From positions 1-22,960 of the IMG/VR virus record IMGVR_UViG_3300030101_004017: a DNA stretch of 22,960 nt; one strand, written 5' to 3'. Numbering within the stretch: the first letter of the stretch is position 1; each line of letters begins with the position of its first letter. The stretch is from a virus. The position numbers were made by a program, and so were the translations under genes. Shown here piece by piece: positions 5,525 through 13,262 of this stretch. Below the pieces are notes generated by a model that worked only from the letters and a program-made list of their open reading frames with translations, made no database searches and had not been told where the DNA came from.

Positions 5525-6604
5525 CTAAAAATAATGTACCAATCTTGCAACTTGCCCACTTTCTTTTTCATGTATAAATCCCTCAACTGCTTTTAAACTG
5601 CAAAATCCTTTTCTATTATGCCAACTATCTGAACTGCTGGGGCTTCTTAAATATTCTACACATACTCCAATATAATCTTTTCCATCCATCCATTTATGCT
5701 TTATTTTATGATGTAAATGATGCAAATACCAATAGCGGTATTTTGTATTTGCCCAAAGTTCTGGCTGCTCCTGTGCCATTAATAATGGTAAATTTTGCAT
5801 TTTAGCCCCATCTCCATGCTCCAATCCAATTAATGAATTTCCAAATTTATAATATTTTCTATGACTAACTCCTGCATCTACTTTGATATCTTTGCAATTT
5901 CTAAACCAAGCTTTTAAACTATGAGCTAAATGAAAGCCGCTTTGATAATCATGATTACTCATGGAGTGTATAACATCAACAGGAGCTAAATCTCTTAATA
6001 TTTCAATGCATTTTACATATAGTTTTAATGCAATTTCATAATGCTCCCACCATTTACCAATAGAATCAACATAGGTATGTTTAGTAGTGCTTGAATAAAC
6101 ATTATCTATGTGCAATACATCATTGCCAATGCAAAATAAGACTCTATCAATACTAAACCCCTTAGCTTTATCAATAAGCCCTAAAACGCCCTCTATTACT
6201 CTTTTAAATGCTATCTCACTATCATAACTATCCCCAGTTTCTTTTTCTGCTGCATATTTTCCAATGTGTATATCAGCTGGATTTATTACTAAAAGACATT
6301 CTCCTTTTTTATATTCTATTTGATTATATTCAGGAGCATAATCTTTTATGAGATTGTTTACAGCATCAAAAACTTTACTACTATCTATATTATCTTTGGT
6401 AACTATTGAAAATCGGTACTCTCCATTTGCAGCTTGCCAATGCTTTACACTTACAATATCATCTTTTTTAATTCCTCTTTCCTTTATATGTAAATCAAGG
6501 GCTGTATTTCCATTGATATTTTTTAAAGGTGCTGCTCTATGTTGATAAATTATCTCCTCCTCTTCTTTGGAGAGCCTTAATCTTTTGCCATATTTTTTAG
6601 CCAT
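5525..6604 (-). CDS. Calcineurin-like metallophosphoesterase
   Basis: This 359-residue protein has the metallophosphoesterase motif set: D111-x-H113 (NPADIHIGKY), G160-N-D162 (CIGNDVLH), N217-H-D219 (MSNHDY), H263 (LEHGDG) and a His cluster 295-299 (LHHLHH) where the family has GHxH. About 100 residues precede the catalytic domain and include a helical, HTH-like start (LRLSKEEEEIIYQHR). It is the last gene before the terminator, so it belongs to the late transcript. Such phage enzymes resemble Mre11/SbcD-type nucleases, but substrate (DNA, cyclic nucleotide or phosphoprotein) cannot be told. Confidence 0.85.
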   Translation of the reverse strand: MAKKYGKRLRLSKEEEEIIYQHRAAPLKNINGNTALDLHIKERGIKKDDIVSVKHWQAANGEYRFSIVTKDNIDSSKVFDAVNNLIKDYAPEYNQIEYKKGECLLVINPADIHIGKYAAEKETGDSYDSEIAFKRVIEGVLGLIDKAKGFSIDRVLFCIGNDVLHIDNVYSSTTKHTYVDSIGKWWEHYEIALKLYVKCIEILRDLAPVDVIHSMSNHDYQSGFHLAHSLKAWFRNCKDIKVDAGVSHRKYYKFGNSLIGLEHGDGAKMQNLPLLMAQEQPELWANTKYRYWYLHHLHHKIKHKWMDGKDYIGVCVEYLRSPSSSDSWHNRKGFCSLKAVEGFIHEKESGQVARLVHYF

Positions 6605-6661
6605 GTGGTAAAATTAGAAATAAAAAACCTTAGCTTTCAAGTGGGATTTCTTATTTACTAA

Positions 6662-6880
6662 CTACTTATTGTTAACATTTTTGCATGCTCCTTTATTTAT
6701 GTCAGCTACTGACTGACCTAATACAAGGGCTGTAATGCTATATACTAATGATTTAGCTGTTTCAGCATCCATACCAAGATGATCACTTAATAAAGTTACC
6801 AAAATTCCAATTATTGTATAAATTGCCTTTTTACTTCCCAAAATGTTTTTTAAAGTTTGTGTAATTATCCACTTTTTCAT
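6662..6880 (-). CDS. Holin-like small membrane protein
   Basis: This 72-residue protein has two hydrophobic segments: KKAIYTIIGILVTLLSDHL near 17-35, and AKSLVYSITALVLGQSVAD near 42-60. They are joined by a short 'GMDAET' turn and followed by a basic, Asn-rich tail. This pattern, with a final '.GQ..AD..KG', recurs in small phage membrane proteins beside lysis genes and is often labelled a putative holin. It would permeabilise the inner membrane at the end of infection. The reading is from topology and position, not a proven family. Confidence 0.65.
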   Translation of the reverse strand: MKKWIITQTLKNILGSKKAIYTIIGILVTLLSDHLGMDAETAKSLVYSITALVLGQSVADINKGACKNVNNK

Positions 6881-6882
6881 TA

Positions 6883-7344
6883 TTATCTATTTTTAATTAT
6901 TAATTCAATTTTCTCAAAACTTCCTAAATCATACATCAATTTATAAAAAGCTTTTCTGCTATCTCCTACAAAATTTAATGCTCTGGTATTTCCAAGTAAA
7001 ACACATCCTTTACTATTTTTAGGATAATTTCCAATATGCATTAAAATCAATTTTCTATTAGTTACATCTAAAATATGTAAATGTTCATATTTATATTTGC
7101 TTTCCTCAGTATGCCTTTTAATGACATTATAAACTCCTTTGGGGATGCAAGATACTCTTTTTTTATTATCTTTCCATGGCAATTCTAATGTATGGCCATA
7201 AAATTCTCCATTTAAATATAATTTGCCAATAGTTGATTTATCAGTAAAAGTATCTCTTATTAGCAACAAATTTGCTTTTGGCTCTTTCATATTGCTTTTA
7301 GCTTTTATGAACTTTTTCTTTAATATGTGCCACAAATAACACAT
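6883..7344 (-). CDS. DUF5675 family protein, candidate peptidoglycan-acting enzyme
   Basis: This protein of 153 residues (135 if started at the ATG at 7290) matches DUF5675: FTDKSTIGKLYLNGEFYGHTLELPW, then CIPKGVYNVIKRH and the signature LMHIGNYPKNSKGCVLLGN. The 'HIGN..K...GC.L.G' region resembles the His and Cys positions of L,D-transpeptidase (YkuD) folds, so a cell-wall role is plausible though unproven. The ATG at 7290 fits the family N-terminus best; the longer form adds CYLWHILKKKFIKAKSN. It sits between small membrane proteins, and no other endolysin candidate is seen. Confidence 0.77.
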   Translation of the reverse strand: MCYLWHILKKKFIKAKSNMKEPKANLLLIRDTFTDKSTIGKLYLNGEFYGHTLELPWKDNKKRVSCIPKGVYNVIKRHTEESKYKYEHLHILDVTNRKLILMHIGNYPKNSKGCVLLGNTRALNFVGDSRKAFYKLMYDLGSFEKIELIIKNR

Positions 7345-7356
7345 TTATCCAATCCT

Positions 7357-7494
7357 TTATTTAAGAAAAATTGCGGATATTTTTGCACCTTTTACATTGG
7401 CAATTAAACGCCTTTCTTTTATTTCTTTTGCATCTTCCACTTTTCCCCATTTAGGATGATTAGCCTTTTTATTTATTTTATTTTTTTTTGGCAT
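7357..7494 (-). CDS. Small basic protein of 45 residues
   Basis: This ORF begins at ATG 7494, 17 bases before the end of the membrane-protein ORF in another frame. It encodes a very basic start (MPKKNKINKKANHPKWGK), a helix (EDAKEIKERRLIANVKG) and a hydrophobic end (ISAIFLK). There is no known motif. The overlap and codon content are consistent with the compact arrangement here, but so short a frame could be chance. Confidence 0.45.
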   Translation of the reverse strand: MPKKNKINKKANHPKWGKVEDAKEIKERRLIANVKGAKISAIFLK

Positions 7495-7639
7495 CTTTAC
7501 TAAATTTATAAATAGTAAATGATATTGCAAGCACTAATGAAATAAATGTTAATATTTCGTTGCAACTTGTTAAATTTAATCCAATTGCACTTCCATTTGC
7601 TGTCATTACTTGAATACTATCTCCGATTTCTTTTTTCAT
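7478..7639 (-). CDS. Small single-span membrane protein, possible holin/antiholin
   Basis: This 53-residue ORF starts one base after the tail-tip stop. It has a polar N-terminal half (MKKEIGDSIQVMTANGSAIG), one hydrophobic span (EILTFISLVLAISFTIYKF) and a short basic end (SKDAKKK). An N-outside, C-inside single span with a basic tail fits small class III-type holins or spanin-like parts. The position between the last tail gene and a DUF5675/holin-like pair supports a lysis role, but sequence alone does not prove it. The next ORF starts inside its last codons. Confidence 0.62.
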   Translation of the reverse strand: MKKEIGDSIQVMTANGSAIGLNLTSCNEILTFISLVLAISFTIYKFSKDAKKK

Positions 7640-7640
7640 T

Positions 7641-10600
7641 TTATATATTTGCTAATGTAACTTTTCCACCATAAATCCTATTAGATGTTCCAGTTGTTAT
7701 TACTTTTACTCCTAAATAATTTGTAGCATCACTTGATAAATTTGTTATGCTAAATTCTGTCCCCACTGTACCACTACCCAAAGCAGTGCCAATACCGCTT
7801 GCATTTACATCCAATTCATAAGCTTCAACATCTTTTGTATTATTCCCCCAAACAGTTACATGAGTTGCTTTTTTTCCATAAGGAACTGCAACCATTGCCC
7901 ATAATTCTGTATTAGCGTTTGAAATTCTAACCCCAGTTGTACCTGTATCTGCAAATTGCCAGTATTTACTTGTATTATCTGCATTACTAATAAAATCACT
8001 TGGAATCAATTTAATATACTCTAAATCTACTCCATTTATATATTTTGCATTAATAGTATAATTACCCTCTCCATCAACTGATATTGGCCCTAATTGACTT
8101 GTAGCCACTTGCATACCTCCCACCGATCCTCTGTCTTGATGTTGGTATTGTTTATATAAATCCCTTGGATTAAATCCTATTGAACACTCAGCTGGAAAAA
8201 AAACAGTAGTAGTAGTAGAGGTAACACTTATTGAGGTTGCTGTATCACTTACATCTGCACTGGCCTCAAATTCATGAAAGTATTGACCTTTTCTTAAAAG
8301 CAATTTATCCCCAGTTTTAATTATATTATTTTGGCTTAAAAAATTAGCTCCTCCTGGATTAAGCATATTTATTGGTAATGAGGTTACAGTTCCAGCTGCT
8401 AAACCAGATGATAAGGATGTTAAAACCAGCATATCTCCTGGTGCTTTTGTAGTGCTTGGAGCTAATATATCATCAATAGTATGATCAGATGGAATAAGGC
8501 CACCAGTTGTAGTTGTAGTTGATGTTGATGTAATACCATTATCATATGATATCTGAACCCATTCTGCATCCCATTCATCTTTATTCATGTTAAAAGTACC
8601 TCTTAACATATAATAAAAAATTTCTTCTGTTTGGTCAAAAATTCTTCCAACTGGATTTATATAAACTGGCCTTGCCCCAGTATTATCTGTTTGCCAATCA
8701 TTTATACTACTAACAGCAGTAACTAAATTCCATTTATAATCACTTGTCTGTTGGCTAAATAATCTTGCCTCACTCAATAAACGAGTGATAGTTTTATCAA
8801 AACTACCAGATTGTCCTTTTCTCCATTTACCTCCTGAATCTGTATAACCAGTATTTCCTGCTCCATCATCATATATTAAATCATTTGCATCTCCTATTAC
8901 TGGCGCATCTCCCCAAAAAATATTTTTTACAGGTTGTTTTTCAGTTTCATTTCTATTTGAGGTTGAGCTTTGAACAATTAATGTGCTTCCCACTTGACTA
9001 TTAAAAACACATTGAAATCTTGACTTAGGGCTTCCATTTTGAATTATATCAGAATATGATATTGGTACAGTAGGAGTAGTAATATTATCTCTAAAATCTA
9101 AGGTTTGATAAATAGGGCCAATTCCTCCTGTTGTTATATTGCAAAGTGGCCCTATATAACCTCCACCTGCTCCCAGCCCCCCAGCTTCTTGCAAATAAGT
9201 CATGTAGGTAAAAATTTCAAAATCCCATGAACCTGTAAATGATGAGTCAGTAGGAATAATTTGATTTATTAAATTAAATGTGCCAGAATTATAAATGATA
9301 GGCCAAGAAGAAAAAGTGTGAGAAAAATTTTGAAATTTATCCAATAAAAAGAGCCAGTTAGCACCATTTGTATATCCTGCTGTTTGGCTTGCAAAAGCTT
9401 GCGAACCTATGCCTGGCCAAGCTTCCCATGATGTAGGATTATTGGCTAAATTTGGTAAATAATAACCATTGGAAAAATCTGGGTCAGCTGATGGTTTTGC
9501 TCTAAATGACCAAGGTAATTCAAAACTCATTAAAACTTGATTACTTGGTTGCTGAAAATATAAATCTATATTAGCATAAAAACCTCCCAAAGATGCAGCA
9601 TCATTTATTGTGCCTAATGAAGTGGATGAAAATCTATCTGTTGCTGTTGCAACCTCGCTTGAATTTGGTTGAGGAAAAGATATATAATAATTATTAGTAC
9701 CTACGCTTGAATAGTCTACTGTAACTTCTTTTAATTTTGGATAAAAATCCCAGTTACTTCCAGCTAATTTTTGCAGCCCTCCATCAAATCCTCCTGCATT
9801 AGTTTGTATATTTTGAGTATATAATGTATAAAAAGTATTACCTATAAAATCTTGGGAGCTATATGCAGTTCCATCTTTATTCCAAATTTGTGTATCTATA
9901 TTATCTGGATTTGAAAAATCCCCAGTATCAGGAGTAGTGTAAAGTTCTAATTGAGTAAAATAAAATTTGTTTTTCCAAAAAACCACTTTCATTCCCCACA
10001 TTTTACAGATGCTTTCCAGCACTTCATACATAGTTTTTACTTTATAGCTACTATCTTGCGTTATCTCATAACATCCTAACATTTGCGCCTTTGTATAAGC
10101 CAAAGGGCTAACTGCTACTGATGCTGCTGGATGTTCTTCATACCACCAATTAACAGCAGTTGAAAATTTATAATCACTTACTACTCCATCTGTGCTATCA
10201 TTATCTGGTACATTACATTTGGCAAGGATTTCTTTTATCCAATAAATAAATGTTTGATATCCATCAGAAATATAAGTGTCACTTTCAGTATATGGATTGG
10301 TGCCTTGCGTTTTTACCATATCATAGTTCTTTAACAACCCTAATCCATCTGTCGCTGTTAATTCTACTTCATATGGCTTGGAAACATCTTCTTTGGAGCT
10401 TAAATCAATTAAAATATTTCCACTCCACACTGGATCATCTGAAAGGCTACCAGTATTCCATATTACTAAATTAATATCTCCCTCCTCAAATGTATTCTGT
10501 AAACTTTGCATAAAGTATTGCAAATTATTACCAAAAGCATTATTTTCCACTATTAATGAGATAGTACATTTAGAACTCATAATAGCGCTAAATTTTTCTT

Positions 10601-10754
10601 GGCCAGATGTATCGTATTTTATTTTAACTCCTCCTGAGCCTATTTTTAAAGGAATAGTTTGCCCATTGTAATTTTTTTGATAAATTCTAAATAAATGATA
10701 TCTTCCATTATCTGAAAAAAAACTACCGCTAAATCTTGCTCTATGTGTTGGCAT
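7641..10754 (-). CDS. Large tail-tip / baseplate hub protein with fibre-like C-terminus
   Basis: This 1037-residue protein follows the tape measure directly (TAA, one base, ATG). The first 300 residues resemble tail hub/Tal-like proteins of Bacteroidota phages: VWSGNILIDLSSKED then PYEVELTATDGLGLLKNY at about 127-144, and YEVLESICKMWGMKVVFWKNKFYF later. The middle is rich in aromatic, Asn, Ser and Gly residues. A Thr-rich linker lies near residue 740 (TSTSTTTTTTGGLIPSDHTI). The last 180 residues are beta-rich with repeated Gly/Thr/Asn, as in receptor-binding domains. No separate Dit or fibre gene exists nearby, so it may combine hub and adsorption functions. Confidence 0.75.
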   Translation of the reverse strand: MPTHRARFSGSFFSDNGRYHLFRIYQKNYNGQTIPLKIGSGGVKIKYDTSGQEKFSAIMSSKCTISLIVENNAFGNNLQYFMQSLQNTFEEGDINLVIWNTGSLSDDPVWSGNILIDLSSKEDVSKPYEVELTATDGLGLLKNYDMVKTQGTNPYTESDTYISDGYQTFIYWIKEILAKCNVPDNDSTDGVVSDYKFSTAVNWWYEEHPAASVAVSPLAYTKAQMLGCYEITQDSSYKVKTMYEVLESICKMWGMKVVFWKNKFYFTQLELYTTPDTGDFSNPDNIDTQIWNKDGTAYSSQDFIGNTFYTLYTQNIQTNAGGFDGGLQKLAGSNWDFYPKLKEVTVDYSSVGTNNYYISFPQPNSSEVATATDRFSSTSLGTINDAASLGGFYANIDLYFQQPSNQVLMSFELPWSFRAKPSADPDFSNGYYLPNLANNPTSWEAWPGIGSQAFASQTAGYTNGANWLFLLDKFQNFSHTFSSWPIIYNSGTFNLINQIIPTDSSFTGSWDFEIFTYMTYLQEAGGLGAGGGYIGPLCNITTGGIGPIYQTLDFRDNITTPTVPISYSDIIQNGSPKSRFQCVFNSQVGSTLIVQSSTSNRNETEKQPVKNIFWGDAPVIGDANDLIYDDGAGNTGYTDSGGKWRKGQSGSFDKTITRLLSEARLFSQQTSDYKWNLVTAVSSINDWQTDNTGARPVYINPVGRIFDQTEEIFYYMLRGTFNMNKDEWDAEWVQISYDNGITSTSTTTTTGGLIPSDHTIDDILAPSTTKAPGDMLVLTSLSSGLAAGTVTSLPINMLNPGGANFLSQNNIIKTGDKLLLRKGQYFHEFEASADVSDTATSISVTSTTTTVFFPAECSIGFNPRDLYKQYQHQDRGSVGGMQVATSQLGPISVDGEGNYTINAKYINGVDLEYIKLIPSDFISNADNTSKYWQFADTGTTGVRISNANTELWAMVAVPYGKKATHVTVWGNNTKDVEAYELDVNASGIGTALGSGTVGTEFSITNLSSDATNYLGVKVITTGTSNRIYGGKVTLANI

Positions 10755-10755
10755 A

Positions 10756-12531
10756 TTATATAAATCTTTCTCTTGATAAAGTTGCTTTATCAGAAACTAA
10801 AATAATGTTGTCTCCTTGTATTCTACCAGTTACATCTACTCTACTTGCTCCCATCATTGCCATTAATTTATCCAATGGACTTATTACCTCTGGATTAAAA
10901 GCACTTGTTCCACTACCCTCTCCAATTAATCCTAATGTTGGCCCTGTAACTAAACCACCCTGAGCAAATTCTGGAATTAATGAATTAAATGCTGTATTAG
11001 CTAAACCAGCTGCTCCACCTGCAATAATAGGAATTAAAAAAGGAGAAACTCCAATTGCTGGATTTTTTAATGCATTAGCAATAGCTGCTGCAACTCCCTC
11101 AGCTATTAAAGCATTAATTATTTGCTTTATTCCACTCACTACCATTTTATTAAAATCTTTAAAATTATCTGCTCCCATTTTTAATGTTTCTCCCATTGCT
11201 GTTGCAGTTTCAGATAAAGTTTGTTGTAATAATTCAGCATTTATTTGAGCCTGTGTTCTTAAATCAGCACTCCATGTAACCATATCTCCAAACCTTTCTT
11301 CTATTGGGGAAAAGCCATAAGTAAAATTAGTTTGCAATACATCTATTGCATCTGAATATTGCTTTGTTTCTTCACTTAATTCTGAAACTTTTGGAATTAA
11401 ATCATCTATTGCAACTGCTTGATCTTTATAATTTTGTTTTTTATCTTCTTGTTGTTTTGCAAATTCTTCATTTTGCTTTGCAATATTTTTTTCTAAATCT
11501 GATAACTCTCTTTGACCTGTTATCATTTGAAATATTCCCTTTCCTGTAGCTAATACTACTGCTGCTAACTTTCCCCATGTGCCTAAATGCTTAGCTATGC
11601 CTGTTCCAATTTTTACTATTAATGGTAAAAGCTTGCCAAAAGCAGTTACTAATCTTGATGTAATTGATAAGAAAGGCCCTACAATAGCAGCCCATTTAGC
11701 AAATTGAATTATATTATTTTTAGCTTCATCTGATAAGCCATTTAAAAATTTAGCTAAATCTCTTAATGAAGAAACTAAATCTTTTGCTAATGGAATTAAT
11801 ATACTTCCAAATTGAACACCCAAATCTTTTAAATCTTCTTGCAGTCTTCTTGTTTGATTAGCTAAACTATCCTGGGTACGTTCAGCATCTCCAATGGCTT
11901 TTGAGCTTTGTTGAGTTGCTAATTGAAAAGTTAAAGTGGCTTTTGCAACTCTGTCCAATTCTTTAAAAACTAAGCCTTGATCTTCTGCAAACTTTTTTAA
12001 ATCCGCTTCTGTTATTGCAATTCCTAATGATTTAATAGACTCTCTTTCTCCTAATAATGCTTTTGTTAATGCTTCTGATGCGCCTTTTGCTCCACCACTA
12101 AAATTGGTAAAACTTGCTAAATCAACTGCTAATTGATTTACCTCAGTTGACAAAGCCAATGCAGATTCCTCTGTAAAACCAAAACCAACTAATAAATCTC
12201 CTGTGCTGGAAAGTAGATCTTTTGCAGATTGCTCTGATAATCCAAAAGATTCTCTAAATGTTTGAGCAGCACTTTCTGCTTGCTCTTCAATACTGCTAAA
12301 AACTGTTCTAAATTTGCTATCAGTTTCTTCAAAATCAGATGCCATTTTTACAGCAGCAGCTCCTAAACCAACTATTGGCAAAGTAACTTTTGTAGTTAAA
12401 TCTTTACCAATGGCATTCATTTTTGAGCCAAATCTTTTTATGCTTCTTTGGGCTTTCTTCATTGCCCTATCAAAACCTCTTAAATCAGCTCCAAAAACTA
12501 TATTTAATAAACCAATGCTTTTATTTGCCAT
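10756..12531 (-). CDS. Tail tape measure protein
   Basis: This 591-residue protein sets tail length and probably travels ahead of DNA at ejection. The N-terminus is typical: ADLRGFDRAMKKAQRSIKRFGSKM, then LPIVGLGAAAVKMASDFEE and a long alpha-helical region with TQDSLANQTRRLQEDLKDLGVQFG. Hydrophobic stretches lie around residues 275-345 and in the last 130 residues (VAAAIANALKNPAIGVSPFLIPIIAGG). It ends in a glycine-rich segment (FAQGGLVTGPTLGLIGEG) common near tape measure C-termini. It is short for a siphovirus, so a short tail is expected. It overlaps the upstream frame by 11 bases. Confidence 0.92.
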   Translation of the reverse strand: MANKSIGLLNIVFGADLRGFDRAMKKAQRSIKRFGSKMNAIGKDLTTKVTLPIVGLGAAAVKMASDFEETDSKFRTVFSSIEEQAESAAQTFRESFGLSEQSAKDLLSSTGDLLVGFGFTEESALALSTEVNQLAVDLASFTNFSGGAKGASEALTKALLGERESIKSLGIAITEADLKKFAEDQGLVFKELDRVAKATLTFQLATQQSSKAIGDAERTQDSLANQTRRLQEDLKDLGVQFGSILIPLAKDLVSSLRDLAKFLNGLSDEAKNNIIQFAKWAAIVGPFLSITSRLVTAFGKLLPLIVKIGTGIAKHLGTWGKLAAVVLATGKGIFQMITGQRELSDLEKNIAKQNEEFAKQQEDKKQNYKDQAVAIDDLIPKVSELSEETKQYSDAIDVLQTNFTYGFSPIEERFGDMVTWSADLRTQAQINAELLQQTLSETATAMGETLKMGADNFKDFNKMVVSGIKQIINALIAEGVAAAIANALKNPAIGVSPFLIPIIAGGAAGLANTAFNSLIPEFAQGGLVTGPTLGLIGEGSGTSAFNPEVISPLDKLMAMMGASRVDVTGRIQGDNIILVSDKATLSRERFI

Positions 12532-12802
12532 GCTCCTCTAATTTTTTAATATATTCTGCTCTTGCTTTGAGCTTTTCATAATCTGTTTTATTTGTTTCTT
12601 TATCCCAATCAAATTGAACTAAATCTTTTAATTTCAATTGTTTTCCTTTTGGCATATGCACATTGAGCAAATAGCATGTCATCCATCTTGTTCTTTCCCA
12701 ATGTGCTTTATCCTTTAATTGATTTAACTCATAAAACCCATCCATCTTATTGTAAAAATGTCTTGGAATCATATTATAAAACTCCTCAACTTTCATGTCC
12801 AT
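12521..12802 (-). CDS. T-frame ORF of the tail chaperone (frameshift-expressed part)
   Basis: Read from its own first ATG (12802), this frame gives 93 residues (MDMKVEEFYNMIPRHFYNKM onward), ending with a charged helix. It lacks an independent ribosome-binding region, because the frame is open and protein-like upstream through WDDLEKIAFGQ. It is therefore better read as the distal half of the G-T fusion than as a separate gene. Its 3' end overlaps the tape measure start by 11 bases. Confidence 0.6.
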   Translation of the reverse strand: MDMKVEEFYNMIPRHFYNKMDGFYELNQLKDKAHWERTRWMTCYLLNVHMPKGKQLKLKDLVQFDWDKETNKTDYEKLKARAEYIKKLEEHGK

Positions 12803-13179
12803 TTGGCCAAAAGCAATTTTTTCTAAATCATCCCAAGTAAGCTCTATTTCGCTTTCTTGGGCATCTGCTTTTTTTCCTTTTTACCTCCCATCATTTTAGT
12901 AAGAATATCCATGCATCTTGATATTGCTTCCATGTCATTATCCATTGCATCAGATAAATCATCTATTGATAAGTTACATTTTTGCTTTGCTGCTCTGTAT
13001 CCATCTTCAATTCCACAATGTATTAAAATCAAAGCATCATTTAAAGTCATGTTATCTCCTATTTGATTTAATTGTGCTAATGTTGTTCCTGTTTTCATTG
13101 AATATTTTCTAAGAGCTGAAAAGCCAAATTTAATTGGATATTTTTTTTCTCCTATTTTTACAAAAGTATAATTTTCCAT
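12521..13179 (-). CDS. Tail assembly chaperone, -1 frameshift (G-T) fusion
   Basis: This is the predicted fusion product of about 219 residues: 104 codons of the upstream frame through AAG at 12868, then 115 codons in the -1 frame. After the shift the peptide continues ADAQ and then ESEIELTWDDLEKIAFGQ, and runs into the downstream ORF. I checked the relative frames by hand: the downstream frame is -1 and is open from 12880, just after a TAA at 12883-12881. Synthesis of G and G-T from one message is conserved across long-tailed phages. The T part is thought to bind the tape measure and the tube protein. Confidence 0.8.
12832..12889 (-). promoter_or_regulatory. Programmed -1 ribosomal frameshift signal
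   Basis: Reading on the minus strand there are four parts. First, an SD-like GGGAGG (12889-12884). Second, after 9 bases, the slippery heptamer A AAA AAG in correct zero-frame phase (12874-12868). Third, a 6-base spacer. Fourth, a hairpin (12861-12832) with CCCAAG/CTTGGG and AAGC/GCTT arms separated by a single A-A mismatch, and an 8-base loop. The zero-frame TAG stop (12846-12844) lies in that loop. The order and spacing resemble the dnaX-type frameshift cassette. Confidence 0.88.
12844..13179 (-). CDS. Tail assembly chaperone, short (G-type) product
   Basis: This 111-residue protein resembles phage tail assembly chaperones: a beta start (FVKIGEKKYPIKFGFSALRKYS), then LNDALILIHCGIEDGYRAAK and helices, ending in a Lys-rich tail (GGKKEKKQMPKKAK). 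The chosen start is the ATG at 13179; an in-frame GTG at 13221 would add 14 residues that do not fit the family. Near its 3' end the mRNA carries A AAA AAG, an upstream GGGAGG and a downstream hairpin, so some ribosomes should shift -1 into the next frame. Confidence 0.82.
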   Translation of the reverse strand: MENYTFVKIGEKKYPIKFGFSALRKYSMKTGTTLAQLNQIGDNMTLNDALILIHCGIEDGYRAAKQKCNLSIDDLSDAMDNDMEAISRCMDILTKMMGGKKEKKQMPKKAK

Positions 13180-13192
13180 TTTTTCAAGTTTT

Positions 13193-13256
13193 AAAAATAC
13201 TCTCACCCAAAAGCAACCCACTTGAAAAAAGGAATGCTAATGGGATTTTGAGTATT
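13193..13256 (-). terminator. Possible hairpin/attenuator after the tail tube gene
   Basis: On the minus strand AATACTC (13256-13250) can pair with GAGTATT (13202-13196). Inside, CCCA pairs with TGGG and AGCA with TGCT, separated by small internal loops; a U-rich run follows (about 13197-13193). The long loop and interruptions make it weaker than the terminator after the capsid gene. It sits between the highly expressed tube gene and the catalytic-level chaperone gene, where an attenuator would make sense. Confidence 0.4.
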
Positions 13257-13262
13257 AAGTTA

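Noticed and set aside
8190-8530. Short GTA/GTT repeats in the tail-tip gene
   Set aside because: They encode Thr-rich linkers in frame; they are too short and irregular to be a separate repeat element or a CRISPR-like array.
10250-10963. Plus-strand open frames opposite the tail genes, and many similar ones elsewhere
   Set aside because: They are rich in Leu, Phe, Ile and Ser as expected for antisense of AT-rich genes, show no motifs, and lie wholly opposite well-supported minus-strand genes.
13180-13221. GTG extension of the tail chaperone
   Set aside because: It runs through the predicted hairpin leader and adds an atypical segment (GCFWVRVFLK); the ATG at 13179 fits the family start.
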